Shown here piece after piece: positions 18,476 through 28,311 of a DNA stretch of 64,000 bases; position 1 is the first letter of the stretch, and every line of letters starts with the position of its first letter. A program made the position numbers and the translations under genes. Where the stretch lies: contig NZ_QPLJ01000003.1 of the NCBI RefSeq assembly GCF_003340555.1, forward strand, positions 124,001-188,000, read 5' to 3'. Below the pieces are notes generated by a model. It was not told the DNA's origin, ran no database searches, and saw only the letters and a program-made list of their open reading frames with translations. The stretch comes from Jannaschia formosa. Lineage in GTDB: Bacteria > Pseudomonadota > Alphaproteobacteria > Rhodobacterales > Rhodobacteraceae.

Positions 18476-20037
18476 TCGGCGGCCTGCGCCAGCGGCGCCC
18501 CCCAGGCGGCGGCGCCGCGCGCGGGCGGCACGACCTGCTCCAGCACCTCGGCCGAGGCGACGACGCCCGGCAGCCCCGCGCCCGGATGCGTGCCCGCGCC
18601 GACGAGGAACAGGCCCGGCGCCTCTTCCGAGACGTTGTGGGGCCGGAACCAGGCCGATTGCAGGATCCGCGGCTCGATCGAGAAGCCGCAGCCGTGGGGC
18701 GACAGGTAGCGGTCGCGGAAGTCCTGCGGGGTCAGGCACATGCTGGCGGTGACGCGGGTGCCGAGGCCCGGCATCACCTCGCGCTCCAGCACGGCCTGGA
18801 CCTTGGCGCGATAGTTCTCGGCCTCGCGCACCCAGTTGACGGGGTCGCGGTGGCCCAGATGCGGCACCGGCGAGAGGGCATAGAACGTGTCGTCCCCCGG
18901 CGGCGCGACGCTCGGGTCCGTGACCGAGGGGCGGTGGACGTAGAGGCTCATGTCCTCGGCCAGATGCCCGCGCCGGAACACGTCGCGCAGCAGCCCCTCA
19001 TAGCGGGGGCCCGACAGGATCGTGTGATGGCCCAGGTCGGGCCACATGTCGCGCGTGCCGCGGGTGCCGAAGTACCAGACGAACAGCCCCATAGACCAGC
19101 GCGCCCGGCCCAGCTTGCGGTCGGTCCAGCGGAGCCTCGGGCGCTTGCCCAGCATCCGCGCGTAGGTGTACCCCGCATCGGCGTTGGAGACGACGATGTC
19201 GGCGGCGATCCGCTCTCCGTCGCCCAGCCGGACGCCCGCGACCACGCCGCGCGCGTCCTGCAGGACGGTCTCGACCTGGGTGCGCAGCCGGACCTCTCCG
19301 CCCTGGGCATGGATCACGTCGACCATCGCCTGCGCGATCGCGCCGACCCCGCCCATGGCGTAATGCACGCCGTGCGTCTTCTCCAGATGGCTGACCAGCG
19401 CATACATCGAGGTCACCCGCGCCGGATCGCCGCCGATGAAGAGCGGGTGGAACGACAGCGCCATGCGCAGCCGCTCGTCCTTCACCCGCGACCGGGCCAG
19501 CGACAGGATCGACCGGTCGGCGCGCAGCATCGCGAATCGGGGCAGCACCTTCGCCGTCTCGGCGAAGCGGTGCATCGGCTTCGTCAGCAGGCCCTCGTAG
19601 CCGACGACATAGCGCTTGGCCGCGTCGTCGAGAAAGCGCCGCCAGCCGGCGACGTCGCCGGGCGAGAGACGTCGGATCTCGGCTTCCATATCCGCGTCGT
19701 CCGCGCGCGCGGCGAGGTGGGAGCCGTCGGGCCAGCGGATCGTGTAGAACGGGTCGAGCGGGATCAGATCGACCACCGAGTCGAAATCCTGCCCGCAATC
19801 GGCGAAGAGCTTCCGGAACACCTGCGGCGCCGTCACGATCGTCGGGCCGAGATCGAAGCGGTGGCCGCCGGAGTGGATCGCCGAGGCGCGCCCGCCCGGC
19901 ATGTCGAGCCGGTCGAGCACCGTTACCCGCCAGCCCTTCGCGCCAAGCCGCATGGCGGCGGCCAGGCCGCCCAGCCCGGCCCCGATCACGACGGCATGGG
20001 AACGGGTCTCGGGCTCGAAGGAAGTGTGACGTGTCAT
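18472..20037 (-). CDS. crtI: Phytoene desaturase (neurosporene-forming type)
   Basis: 521 residues. FAD-binding N-terminus AVVIGAGLGGLAAAMRLGAKG, C-terminal FAD/carotenoid signature LFLVGAGTHPGAGLPGVVASA. Introduces the desaturations from phytoene towards neurosporene/lycopene; in spheroidene-making relatives it stops at neurosporene. The start at ATG 20037 (MTRHTSFEPETRSHAVVIG) is the usual one. Divergent from crtA; the shared 81-base region contains a perfect PpsR box. Confidence 0.95.
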   Translation of the reverse strand: MTRHTSFEPETRSHAVVIGAGLGGLAAAMRLGAKGWRVTVLDRLDMPGGRASAIHSGGHRFDLGPTIVTAPQVFRKLFADCGQDFDSVVDLIPLDPFYTIRWPDGSHLAARADDADMEAEIRRLSPGDVAGWRRFLDDAAKRYVVGYEGLLTKPMHRFAETAKVLPRFAMLRADRSILSLARSRVKDERLRMALSFHPLFIGGDPARVTSMYALVSHLEKTHGVHYAMGGVGAIAQAMVDVIHAQGGEVRLRTQVETVLQDARGVVAGVRLGDGERIAADIVVSNADAGYTYARMLGKRPRLRWTDRKLGRARWSMGLFVWYFGTRGTRDMWPDLGHHTILSGPRYEGLLRDVFRRGHLAEDMSLYVHRPSVTDPSVAPPGDDTFYALSPVPHLGHRDPVNWVREAENYRAKVQAVLEREVMPGLGTRVTASMCLTPQDFRDRYLSPHGCGFSIEPRILQSAWFRPHNVSEEAPGLFLVGAGTHPGAGLPGVVASAEVLEQVVPPARGAAAWGAPLAQAAE

Positions 20038-20071
20038 GCGGTCGCGACTACCTCGGATGACTTGGCAGGAG

Positions 20072-20089
20072 TGTCTAATTGAGTTTACA
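20072..20089. promoter_or_regulatory. PpsR/CrtJ box, crtI-crtA
   Basis: TGTCTAATTGAGTTTACA, a perfect TGT-N12-ACA palindrome in the divergent crtI/crtA promoter region. PpsR binds such boxes and represses under oxygen. Confidence 0.85.
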
Positions 20090-20118
20090 GTGATCTTGTA
20101 ACACACGACAAGCCCCCT

Positions 20119-20847
20119 GTGGCAACCCATTCCGTCGAGGACCGGACCATTCAGACCGTGACCCTAAGCCTCTTCCGGTTCGGCCCGATCCCGGCCCGGA
20201 TCTGGGCCTTCGCGCAGATGGGGTTCGCACGCCTCGCGATGCGGCGCCTCCCCGAACTCAGCTTCTGGAAGCTTCTCGGGTCGGGCATGGGCGAGGGCTT
20301 CACGCCGATCCCGAACACCGCGGTCTATGCGATCCTCTGCGTCTGGTCGGATGAGGCGGCCGCGGCGCGCGGGCTGCGCGCGCCCGTCTTCGACCGCTAT
20401 GCCCGCCATGCCGTCGAGATCTGCACCCTGACGCTCCACCCGTTGACGTCGCGGGGCCGCTGGTCCGGCGTCTCGCCCTTCCGCCCGCTGAGCGAGCGGC
20501 CAGGTCCCGGCCCGCTGGCCGCGCTGACCCGCGCGACGGTGCGGCCCGGGAACCTGCTGCGCTTCTGGCGCCGGGTCCCCGACATCTCCCGCCGGATCGG
20601 CGACAACACCGACGTCCTTCTCAAGATCGGCGTGGGCGAGGTGCCGTTCCTGCATCAGGTCACCTTCTCGATCTGGCCGGACGCCGCGTCCATGGCCCGA
20701 TTCGCCCGGACCTCCGGCCCGCATGCCGCCGCCATCGAGGCGGTACGCGCGGGCGACTGGTTCGCCGAGGAACTCTATGCCCGTTTCGCCGTCGCCGATG
20801 CCCATGGCGTCTGGCAGGGCCGCCCAGCCGCCGAGGTGCTTTCATGA
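20119..20847 (+). CDS. crtA: Spheroidene monooxygenase
   Basis: 242 residues as read from GTG 20119. Converts spheroidene to spheroidenone aerobically. The family signature VTLSLFRFGPIPARIWAFAQMG lies near the N-terminus, with GSGMGEGFTPIPNTAVYAIL and KIGVGEVPFLHQVTFSIWPD further on. The start is uncertain: a GTG at 20158 (giving MTLSLFRFG) fits the family N-terminus equally well. It is the first gene of crtA-bchI-bchD-bchO. The last 4 bases overlap bchI. Confidence 0.93.
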   Translation: MATHSVEDRTIQTVTLSLFRFGPIPARIWAFAQMGFARLAMRRLPELSFWKLLGSGMGEGFTPIPNTAVYAILCVWSDEAAAARGLRAPVFDRYARHAVEICTLTLHPLTSRGRWSGVSPFRPLSERPGPGPLAALTRATVRPGNLLRFWRRVPDISRRIGDNTDVLLKIGVGEVPFLHQVTFSIWPDAASMARFARTSGPHAAAIEAVRAGDWFAEELYARFAVADAHGVWQGRPAAEVLS

Positions 20848-21854
20848 CCGCATTCCCCTTCACCGCCATCGTCGGCCAGGACGAGATGAAGACCGCGATG
20901 ATCCTGACGGCGGTCGACCCCGGCATCGGCGGCGTGCTCGTCTTCGGCGACCGGGGGACCGGCAAATCGACGGCCGTCCGCGCGCTGTCGGCCCTGCTTC
21001 CGCCGCTGGAGATGGTCTCGGGCTGCCCGGTCAACTCGGCCCGCAAGGCCGACGTGCCCGACTGGGCCGGCCCCGTCGGCGAGACGATCACCCGGCCCAC
21101 ACCGGTCGTCGACCTGCCGCTCGGCGTGACCGAGGACCGGGTGACCGGCGCGCTCGACATCGAGCGGGCGCTGACCCGCGGCGAGAAGGCCTTCGAGCCG
21201 GGGCTGCTGGCCCGCGCCAATCGCGGCTATCTCTATATCGACGAGATCAACCTGCTCGAGGATCACATCGTCGACCTGCTGCTCGACGTGGCGCAGTCGG
21301 GCGAGAACGTGGTCGAACGCGAGGGGCTGTCGATCCGGCACCCCGCGCGCTTCGTGCTGGTCGGCTCCGGCAACCCGGAGGAAGGGGAGCTGCGGCCTCA
21401 GCTTCTCGACCGCTTCGGACTGTCGGTCGAGGTGACCTCCCCCGCCACTGTCGCGGAGCGGGTCGCCGTCCTGCGCCGGCGCGACGCCTTCGACCGCGAC
21501 CGCGCCGCCTTCGCCGCCGCACAGGCCGCCGAGGAGGAGGCGCTGCGCGACCGGATCGTCGCCGCGCGCGCCGCCCTGCCGAGGACCGCAGCCCCCGAGG
21601 GGCTGCTCGTGGATTGCGCGACGCTGTGCCTCGCCCTCGGCGCGGACGGGCTGCGCGGAGAGCTGACGCTGCTGCGCGCCGCCCGCGCGCTGGCCGCCTT
21701 CGAGGGCGGGACGCCCTCGCGCGAGCAGCTGGTCCGTGTCGCGCCGATGGCGCTGCGCCACCGCCTGCGCCGCGACCCGCTGGACGAGGCGGGCAGCACG
21801 GCCCGCATAAGCCGCGCCCTGGCCGAGGCATTCCCGGAGGAGGTCCCGGCGTGA
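20844..21854 (+). CDS. bchI: Mg-chelatase AAA+ ATPase subunit BchI
   Basis: 336 residues. Walker A GDRGTGKST near residue 35, Walker B YLYIDEINLLEDHIVDLLLD, sensor GSGNPEEGELRPQLLDRFGL. It forms the ATPase ring with BchD that drives Mg insertion into protoporphyrin IX by BchH. Start and stop overlap crtA and bchD, so the four genes are translationally coupled. Confidence 0.96.
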   Translation: MTAFPFTAIVGQDEMKTAMILTAVDPGIGGVLVFGDRGTGKSTAVRALSALLPPLEMVSGCPVNSARKADVPDWAGPVGETITRPTPVVDLPLGVTEDRVTGALDIERALTRGEKAFEPGLLARANRGYLYIDEINLLEDHIVDLLLDVAQSGENVVEREGLSIRHPARFVLVGSGNPEEGELRPQLLDRFGLSVEVTSPATVAERVAVLRRRDAFDRDRAAFAAAQAAEEEALRDRIVAARAALPRTAAPEGLLVDCATLCLALGADGLRGELTLLRAARALAAFEGGTPSREQLVRVAPMALRHRLRRDPLDEAGSTARISRALAEAFPEEVPA

Positions 21855-23461
21855 CCGACCGCTGGGCCGTCGCGGTCCGCGCCGCCCATTGCCTCGCCCG
21901 CGACCCGCTGGGCCTGGGCGGGCTGCATCTGCGGGCGCGGGCGGGCGATGCGCGCGACCGGCTGATGCGCCTCCTGCGGGACTTCCTGCCGGACGCGGCC
22001 CGGCTGCACCCGGAGATGGGGGACGAGGCGCTGTTCGGCGGGCTCGACCTGTCCGAGACGCTGCGCACCGGCCGCGCGGTGCGGCGCGGCGGGCTGCTCG
22101 CTCGCGCCGAGACGCTGATCCTGCCCATGGCCGAGCGCGCCCGTCCGGCGCTGGCCGCGCGGCTGGGGCAGGCGCTCGACGGCGGAGCGCACGCGCTGAT
22201 CGCCCTCGACGAGGGTGCGGAGCCCGAGGAACGGCTCGCCCCGGCGCTGGCCGACCGGCTGGCCGTCACGCTCGATCTCGAGGGGCTGCGTGCGGGCGAC
22301 ATGCCCGCTCTCGCGCCGCTGGAGGGTCCTGCCGCCGAGGACCCCGAGGACCGGCTCGCCGCGCTGTCGGTGGCGCTGGGCATCGCGTCGCTGCGCCGTG
22401 CCGGCCTCGCCCTGCGCCTCGCCCGAACCTCGGCGCTGATCGACGGGCGCGATGCGCCGTCGGAGGCCGACCTCGCCTTCGCCGTCACCTGCGCGCTGGC
22501 TCCGCACGCGACGCAACTCCCGGCCCCGCCCGCAGAAGAAGGCGCCGAGGACGAGCCCGCCCCGGACGAAGTCCCCGACCCATCGCCGCGGCAGGAGGCC
22601 CTGCCCGATGGCGACCTGCTGCTGGAGGCGGCGCTGGCCAGCCTGCCCCCCGATCTTCTGGAACGGCTCGCCTCCGGACCGGTCCCGCGCGCGTCCGGCA
22701 TGGGCGCCGGGGCCGCGCGCAAGGGCAACCGGCGCGGGCGGCCCCTGCCGCCGCGGCCCGGCCGGCCCGACGGGCGCGCGCGGATCGACCTCGTCGCCAC
22801 GCTGCGCGCGGCGGCCCCCTGGCAGAGCCTGCGGGGCGGCGGACCGGGCCATCCGGTGCAGGTCCGCGCGCAGGACATCCGGCTCAGACGCTACGAGACC
22901 CGGTCGGACCGGTTGGTGATCTTTGCTGTCGACGCCTCCGGCTCCGCCGCCTTCGCGCGGCTGGCGGAGGTGAAGGGCGCGGTCGAACTGCTGCTCGGGC
23001 AGGCCTATGCGCGGCGCGACCATGTCGCGCTGGTCTCGTTCCGCGGCACGGGGGCGGAGCTTCTGCTGCCTCCCACGCGGTCCCTGCTTCGCACCCGGAA
23101 GGAGCTGTCGGGCCTGCCCGGCGGCGGCGGGACGCCGCTGGCCGCGGGCCTGCGCGCCGCGCTGGAGCAGGCGGTGCAGGCCCGCGGGCGCGGCATGGAC
23201 CCGGCGGTGGTGCTGCTGACCGACGGACGGCCGAACGTCGCCCTGTCCGGCGACGCGGATCGCGCCGCGGCCATCGGCGACGCGACGGCCATGGCCCGCG
23301 CGCTGCGCGTCTCCGGCGTCACCGCGCTGGTCATCGATGCGGGCAACCGCCCGAGCCCCGCGCTGCGCGACCTCGCCTCCGAGATGGGCGCGCGCTGCCT
23401 GCCCCTGCCCCGCGCCGACGCGGCGCGCCTCGAACGGTCGGTCGCGGACGCCCTGGGATGA
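21851..23461 (+). CDS. bchD: Mg-chelatase subunit BchD
   Basis: 536 residues from a GTG that overlaps the bchI stop (GTGA). The N-terminal ~210 residues are a degenerate AAA+ module without a Walker A motif. An acidic, proline-rich linker (EEGAEDEPAPDEVPDPS) follows near residue 225. The C-terminal VWA domain has a MIDAS motif DASGSAAFARLAEVKGAVEL and VVLLTDGRPNVAL. It bridges the BchI ring to BchH. The larger open frame upstream overlaps bchI and is not coding. Confidence 0.94.
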   Translation: MTDRWAVAVRAAHCLARDPLGLGGLHLRARAGDARDRLMRLLRDFLPDAARLHPEMGDEALFGGLDLSETLRTGRAVRRGGLLARAETLILPMAERARPALAARLGQALDGGAHALIALDEGAEPEERLAPALADRLAVTLDLEGLRAGDMPALAPLEGPAAEDPEDRLAALSVALGIASLRRAGLALRLARTSALIDGRDAPSEADLAFAVTCALAPHATQLPAPPAEEGAEDEPAPDEVPDPSPRQEALPDGDLLLEAALASLPPDLLERLASGPVPRASGMGAGAARKGNRRGRPLPPRPGRPDGRARIDLVATLRAAAPWQSLRGGGPGHPVQVRAQDIRLRRYETRSDRLVIFAVDASGSAAFARLAEVKGAVELLLGQAYARRDHVALVSFRGTGAELLLPPTRSLLRTRKELSGLPGGGGTPLAAGLRAALEQAVQARGRGMDPAVVLLTDGRPNVALSGDADRAAAIGDATAMARALRVSGVTALVIDAGNRPSPALRDLASEMGARCLPLPRADAARLERSVADALG

Positions 23462-24321
23462 TCCCCGCCGACTGGCCTTTTGCCGAGCATGGCCGCATCG
23501 TCGAGAGCCGCCCGCATCGCTGGCACGTCCAGCAGGTCGGGAACGGCCCCGAGGTCCTGCTGCTGCACGGCGCGGGGGCCGCGACCCATTCCTGGGCCGG
23601 ACTCGTCCCCAGGCTGGCGGAGCGGCTGCGGCTGACGATGATCGACCTGCCGGGCCACGGCTTCACCCGGATGGGGACGCGCGCGCGCTCCGGTCTCGAT
23701 CCGATGGCCGAGGACGTCGCGTCGCTTCTGCGCACCCTCGGGGTCGAGCCCGCCGCCTATGTCGGCCATTCCGCCGGCGCTGCGCTGGCGCTGCGCCTGT
23801 CGCTCGATGCCGGGCGGCAGCGCCCGGTCGCGGCGATCAACGGGGCGTTCCAGATGTTCGACGGGATCGCGGGGTTCCTGTTCCCGCTCATGGCGAAGGC
23901 GCTGTCGCTCAGCCCGCTCACGGTGCCACTGTTCACCCTGGGCTCGACGCCCTCGCGGACGCGGCGCCTGCTGGAGGGGACGGGCAGCCAGGTCGATCCG
24001 CTCACCCTGAGCCGCTACCACCGGCTCGTCTCGGACCAGAAGCACGTCGCGGGCGCGCTCGCCATGATGGCCAACTGGTCGCTGGACGGCCTGCTGCGCG
24101 ACGCGCCGGAGCATCACGCGCCTGTCCTGCTGCTGGCCGGGGGCCGGGACCGGACGGTCCCGGTGGCCGTCAGCCGTGACATGGCGCGGCGCCTGCCCGA
24201 CGCCCGGATGGTCGTCGAGACCGACCTCGGCCACCTGCTGCACGAAGAGGCCCCCGACCTTGCGGCGGGGGCCCTGCTGTCGTTCCTTGAGGAGTCGGGC
24301 GTGATCGCCCGCGGCGCTTAG
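23458..24321 (+). CDS. bchO: Alpha/beta hydrolase BchO (Mg-chelatase-associated)
   Basis: 287 residues. Alpha/beta-hydrolase fold: oxyanion-side LLLHGAGAATHSWAG, nucleophile elbow GHSAGAAL (Ser near residue 103), acid region LLLAGGRDRTVP, C-terminal DLGHLLHEEAP with the His. Always linked with bchI/bchD in purple bacteria; a role at the chelatase step is inferred and the substrate is unproven. Its ATG overlaps the bchD stop. The 3' end overlaps the convergent cytochrome gene by 4 bases. Confidence 0.92.
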   Translation: MIPADWPFAEHGRIVESRPHRWHVQQVGNGPEVLLLHGAGAATHSWAGLVPRLAERLRLTMIDLPGHGFTRMGTRARSGLDPMAEDVASLLRTLGVEPAAYVGHSAGAALALRLSLDAGRQRPVAAINGAFQMFDGIAGFLFPLMAKALSLSPLTVPLFTLGSTPSRTRRLLEGTGSQVDPLTLSRYHRLVSDQKHVAGALAMMANWSLDGLLRDAPEHHAPVLLLAGGRDRTVPVAVSRDMARRLPDARMVVETDLGHLLHEEAPDLAAGALLSFLEESGVIARGA

Positions 24322-24788
24322 GAGCCGCTGTCCTCTGCCTGCTCGCCGAACTGGGCGAGGAAGGCATACAGGTTCACGGCGTCCTCTTCGTTGCGGACAC
24401 GGTAGGTCATCTTGCCCCGGCCGCTCTCACCGGTGAATTCCTGCAGATGGCCGGTGGGGTCCTGGACGTAGCTGGCGAAGGTCGCCTCGTCGTAGACCAT
24501 GCCCATCTCGCCCGCCGTGACCATCAGGTCGGAATAGCGGAAATCCTCGACCGTGCCGGCGGTGCGGCCGGCGACGCCCCAGAGGTTCGGGCCGGTCTTG
24601 GCGGCGCGGCCGGCCAGGATCTCTCCATCGGGGCTCTCGACGACATGGCAGGACTGGCACTGGCGGAACGCGCTCTCGCCGGCGGAGACATCGCCGGTGG
24701 CGGTCAGGTCGACCTCGGCGGTGTGGCTGTCGGCGAGGGCGGGGCCCGCCGCCAGCACGGCAGCGAGGATCGTGAGCTTGCGGATCAT
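24318..24788 (-). CDS. Cytochrome c2-like periplasmic electron carrier
   Basis: 156 residues with a signal peptide (MIRKLTILAAVLAAGPALA), one haem motif CQSCH near residue 43 and a probable Met axial ligand in GRGKMTYRV. The layout (TGPNLWGVAGRTAG after the haem site) is of the cytochrome c2/c-550 family, soluble carriers between the bc1 complex and the reaction centre. It is last in the long bchF-to-hemA unit, 84 bases after hemA, supporting a photosynthetic role. Equivalent genes are often called cycA, but orthology is not proved here. Confidence 0.88.
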   Translation of the reverse strand: MIRKLTILAAVLAAGPALADSHTAEVDLTATGDVSAGESAFRQCQSCHVVESPDGEILAGRAAKTGPNLWGVAGRTAGTVEDFRYSDLMVTAGEMGMVYDEATFASYVQDPTGHLQEFTGESGRGKMTYRVRNEEDAVNLYAFLAQFGEQAEDSGS

Positions 24789-24871
24789 GGTGTGACGTCT
24801 CCCTAGAGTCTCGTTCCGGAACCGAACCTAGATCGGCAGGCTCTGTCTTCCAATAGCAATGGCGGTTTCTA

Positions 24872-26086
24872 TCAGGCCGTCTTCCTCGCGATCGCGCATT
24901 GCTTCCACAGCACCTTCAGCGCCATGACCAGATGATCGATATCGGCGTCGGTATGCCGCGGGCCGGGGGTAAAGCGCAGTCGCTCCGTCCCCTTCGGCAC
25001 GGTCGGGTAGTTGATCGGCTGCACGTAGATCCCGAACTCGTCCATCAGGTAGTCCGACAGCATCCGTGTCTTGACCGGATCCTTCACCATCACCGGGATG
25101 ATGTGCGACGGATTGTGCTCGTGCGGGATGCCTTCGGCGTCGAGCCGGGCGCGCAACCGCTCCACCTGGCGGCGCTGCAGCGCGCGCTCGGTCTGGCTGA
25201 CCTTCAGGTGGCGGATGGAGGTCGTGGCCGCGGCGGCCACGGCGGGCGGGAGTGCGGTGGTGAAGATGAACCCGCTGGCGAAGCTGCGGATGAAGTCGCA
25301 GAGTGCGGCGGAGCCGGTGATGTAGCCGCCCATCACTCCGAACGCCTTGCCCAGCGTGCCCTCGATCAGGGTGACGCGGTCCATCAGCCCCTCCTGCTCG
25401 GCGACGCCGCCGCCGCGCGGGCCATACATGCCGACGGCATGGACTTCGTCGAGATAGGTCATGGCGCCATGCTTCTCGGCGACCTCCACGATCTCGCGGA
25501 TGGGGGCGATGTCGCCGTCCATCGAGTAGACGCTTTCGAAGGCGACGATCCTGGTCGCGTTGGCGGGCAGCGCGGCGAGCTTGCGGTCGAGGTCCTCAGG
25601 GTCGTTGTGCTTCCAGATGACCTTCTGCGCGCGGCTGTGACGGATGCCCTCGATCATCGAGGCGTGGTTGAGGCTGTCCGACAGGATCACCGCGTTCGGC
25701 AGACGCGCGCCCAGCGTGCTGAGCGCGGCCCAGTTCGAGACGTATCCGCTGGTGAAGACCAGCGCGGCGTCCTTGCCGTGGAGGTCGGCCAGCTCCTGCT
25801 CCAGCTCCAGATGCTGGTGCTGGGTGCCGCTGATGTTGCGCGTGCCGCCGGCGCCGGTGCCGCATTCCATCGCCGTCCGGGCCATCGCCGCGACCACGTC
25901 CGGGTGCTGCCCCATGCCGAGGTAATCGTTGGAACACCAAACCGTCACGTCGCGCACACCGCCGTCATGGTGGTTCTTGGCGCGCGGGTGCTGACCGCAT
26001 TTGCGGGTCAGGTCGGCAAAGTAGCGGTAGTTGCCCTCGGCCTTGAGTGCATCGAGCTGTGCCTCGAACAGTTTATCGAACGGCAT
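24872..26086 (-). CDS. hemA: 5-aminolevulinate synthase
   Basis: 404 residues. PLP enzyme condensing glycine with succinyl-CoA, the committed tetrapyrrole step in alphaproteobacteria. Signatures: [46 protein letters not shown] and the Schiff-base lysine in [15 protein letters not shown]. The ATG at 26086 ([20 protein letters not shown]) lies 14 bases inside puhE, so ALA synthesis is tied to the bchl/puh transcript. The genome may contain a second isozyme elsewhere. Confidence 0.96.
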   Translation of the reverse strand: MPFDKLFEAQLDALKAEGNYRYFADLTRKCGQHPRAKNHHDGGVRDVTVWCSNDYLGMGQHPDVVAAMARTAMECGTGAGGTRNISGTQHQHLELEQELADLHGKDAALVFTSGYVSNWAALSTLGARLPNAVILSDSLNHASMIEGIRHSRAQKVIWKHNDPEDLDRKLAALPANATRIVAFESVYSMDGDIAPIREIVEVAEKHGAMTYLDEVHAVGMYGPRGGGVAEQEGLMDRVTLIEGTLGKAFGVMGGYITGSAALCDFIRSFASGFIFTTALPPAVAAAATTSIRHLKVSQTERALQRRQVERLRARLDAEGIPHEHNPSHIIPVMVKDPVKTRMLSDYLMDEFGIYVQPINYPTVPKGTERLRFTPGPRHTDADIDHLVMALKVLWKQCAIARKTA

Positions 26087-26876
26087 CGGGCCCCTCCTCC
26101 AGTAAGACTTCTTTCTTGGGCAGCATCCACCGCCACAATTTCTCGTCGGGCAACCGGACCACCATGAACCAGTGTTCCAGTAGCGCGAGCGCGCACATCG
26201 TCGCGAGCAGGGAAAACCCCACCCGCGCCGCATCCATGTCCGCCATGACCACGCGCTCGAGCAGGCAGGCCACCGCGAAGGACAGGGCCGTGACCGAGGT
26301 CGGGAACAGCCAGTTGATCCGCGCTTCGCGGAAATGGCTGGGCAGATGGGTCAGCGCGCGGGGGATGAACTCCGTGTTCACCTTGCGCACGCCGAGATAG
26401 AGGTTGAGCTTCGCGCTGATCCTCGCCGCGTAGAGGATCGCGAAGGTCCAGAGGCCGACCTTGTTGGCCGCGCCCTGGCCCGTCAGCGCCATGGCGATCA
26501 GCGCAGCGGTCAGGGTCATCTCGTGATAGGCCACCGTGCCCCAGGCACGGATGAACCGCTCCCATTCCGGGACGCCGGGCTTGGCGGCCAGCCGCGAGGG
26601 TCCGGTGACCACGCCGGTCAGGAAGGCCAGCTCCAGCCAGCCCCAGACGGCGAGGGCGGCGAAGAAGGCGCCGTAGGCGGCCGCGACGCTGGTCGCCTCC
26701 AGCGTCAGCCAGAAGACCGCCGCGCCGGCCAGCCCCAGGGGCAGCGTCGCGAGCACGGCCGCCACGTCCCGCCCCGCCCGGTCCGCGCGGCGCACGACCA
26801 CCAGGATCGCCCCGGTGGAGGCCCACCAGGCGAACAGGGCGACCAGCGCCGCGATCCAGGGCGAGGCGAGGGTCAT
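26073..26876 (-). CDS. puhE: Photosynthetic complex assembly protein PuhE
   Basis: 267 residues with about seven transmembrane helices. Family-specific segments [37 protein letters not shown] and [20 protein letters not shown]. In Rhodobacter capsulatus puhE mutants misregulate bacteriochlorophyll and reaction-centre assembly. The start ATG overlaps the acsF stop by one base (TGATG); the 3' end overlaps hemA by 14 bases. Confidence 0.93.
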   Translation of the reverse strand: MTLASPWIAALVALFAWWASTGAILVVVRRADRAGRDVAAVLATLPLGLAGAAVFWLTLEATSVAAAYGAFFAALAVWGWLELAFLTGVVTGPSRLAAKPGVPEWERFIRAWGTVAYHEMTLTAALIAMALTGQGAANKVGLWTFAILYAARISAKLNLYLGVRKVNTEFIPRALTHLPSHFREARINWLFPTSVTALSFAVACLLERVVMADMDAARVGFSLLATMCALALLEHWFMVVRLPDEKLWRWMLPKKEVLLEEGPDAVR

Positions 26877-28000
26877 CAGTAGGCGGGCTCCAGCCGGGTC
26901 TTCGCAGGCACGTCGTGCCGGATCGCCGGAATGGTGTAGAGCGAGACGAAAGCCGCAGCGGCGCGGGCGGAGGCCGTGGCCTTGCCGACCAGTCGCGCGA
27001 GCCCGGTCTTCTTTTCGGCCTTCGCCAGATCCACGTTGGCGCGGTTGAGCCGCTCCAGCGTGGGCTGCCAGCGCGGATGCTCGATGTCGAGCGTGATCGG
27101 AAAGACCTGGCGGCTGATCTCGGATGTCTTGGTGAAGACCGAATGGGCGTACCAGTCCGGATCGACGCCGAGCGCCTTGTGGAACTCGGGCCGCTGGTGG
27201 TCGCGCACATACATCGTGCCGTAGACCGCCGTCAGGAAGAACTTGATCCACCAGACGTTGACGCCGGAGGTCAGCTTCGGGTCGGTCTTCATCAGCAGGG
27301 CGAAGGCTTCGCCGTGGCTGAACTCGTCGTTGCACCACTCCCGGAACCACTTGAAGATCGGGTGGAAGCGGTGCTCCGGATGCTGCTCCAGATGGCGGAA
27401 GATGGTGATGTAGCGGGCGTAACCGATCTTCTCCGACAGGTAGGTCGCGTAGTAGATGAACTTCGGCCGGAAGTAGGTGTACTTCTTCTTCTGCGTCAGG
27501 AAGCCGAGGTTCACCGCGATCCCCGCCTCGCGCAGCGCATCGTTGATGAAGCCCGCGTGCCGCGCCTCGTCCCGCGCCATCAGCTGGAACAGCGTGGTGA
27601 TGTCGCTGTTGGAGCCCCGGCGCTTCATCTCTTTATACAGGACGCAGCCCGAGAACTCGGCCGTGCAGGACGAGATCAGGAAGTCGATGAATTCCTTCTT
27701 CAGGGCGGGGTCCATCCCGTCCCAGTCGACCTTGTCCCAGTCCTCGTTCTTCTTGAAATGGCCCCGGTTCGGGTCGGCCTTCATCTGCGCGATAAGCTGA
27801 TCCCAGTCCTTGCGGACGGGGGTCACGTCGATCGCGTCCATCTCGTCGAAATCGGTGGTGTAGAAGCGCGGCGTCAGCAGCGTGTTCGACATGGCGACCT
27901 GCGTCGCCGTCTCGCTGTCGATGACCGCGTTCTGGTTGTCGGCGCCGAGCGCTTCCTCGACGGTGCGGGCATCGGCGGAATGCTTGAGCGGGGCGTTCAT
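26876..28000 (-). CDS. acsF: Aerobic Mg-protoporphyrin IX monomethyl ester cyclase
   Basis: 374 residues. Di-iron oxygenase forming the isocyclic ring E with O2. Ligand motifs: KEMKRRGSN preceded by the ferritin-like Glu helix, LMARDEARHAGF near residue 150, and CNDEFSHGEAFALLM. No bchE-type anaerobic cyclase is in the window, consistent with aerobic phototrophy. The start ATG at 28000 (MNAPLKHSADARTVEEALG) overlaps the upstream small gene by 4 bases. Confidence 0.96.
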   Translation of the reverse strand: MNAPLKHSADARTVEEALGADNQNAVIDSETATQVAMSNTLLTPRFYTTDFDEMDAIDVTPVRKDWDQLIAQMKADPNRGHFKKNEDWDKVDWDGMDPALKKEFIDFLISSCTAEFSGCVLYKEMKRRGSNSDITTLFQLMARDEARHAGFINDALREAGIAVNLGFLTQKKKYTYFRPKFIYYATYLSEKIGYARYITIFRHLEQHPEHRFHPIFKWFREWCNDEFSHGEAFALLMKTDPKLTSGVNVWWIKFFLTAVYGTMYVRDHQRPEFHKALGVDPDWYAHSVFTKTSEISRQVFPITLDIEHPRWQPTLERLNRANVDLAKAEKKTGLARLVGKATASARAAAAFVSLYTIPAIRHDVPAKTRLEPAY

Positions 28001-28293
28001 GACAGCGCCTCCCCGCTGAAGGAGAATTCGCAAAGCTCCATGAATTCGAAATCGCCGGTGGCGCGGGTCCACATCCGCTCCAGCCCCGAGGCGCGGGTGA
28101 TGATCGCGGTGCGGTGCTCCTCGATGCATTCGCCGTAGGGCGCCATGATCTCGGCCCCCTGCACCTCGACCGCGTCGCCCGGATGGACCACGGCGCCGTT
28201 GTCGAAGCGGACATGCGCCGACAGCTCCTCGAAGCGATGCGACACCGTGACGGTGCAGGGTGCCTCCTCGCGTGTTCTCGTCAGAAATCCCAT
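27997..28293 (-). CDS. Small conserved PGC protein between puhC and acsF
   Basis: 98 residues, soluble, no signal or membrane segment. Composition is slightly acidic with two cysteines in the N-terminal half and one near the C-terminus (ELCEFSFSGEALS). A gene of this size is regularly found between puhC and acsF in Rhodobacterales clusters, from general knowledge; no biochemical function is recognised. The 4-base overlap with acsF (ATGA) argues for a linked role in cyclase function or in its assembly, which is inference. Start at ATG 28293 with GGGAGG upstream. Confidence 0.8.
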   Translation of the reverse strand: MGFLTRTREEAPCTVTVSHRFEELSAHVRFDNGAVVHPGDAVEVQGAEIMAPYGECIEEHRTAIITRASGLERMWTRATGDFEFMELCEFSFSGEALS

Positions 28294-28311
28294 GGGTCGT
28301 TCCTCCCGATT

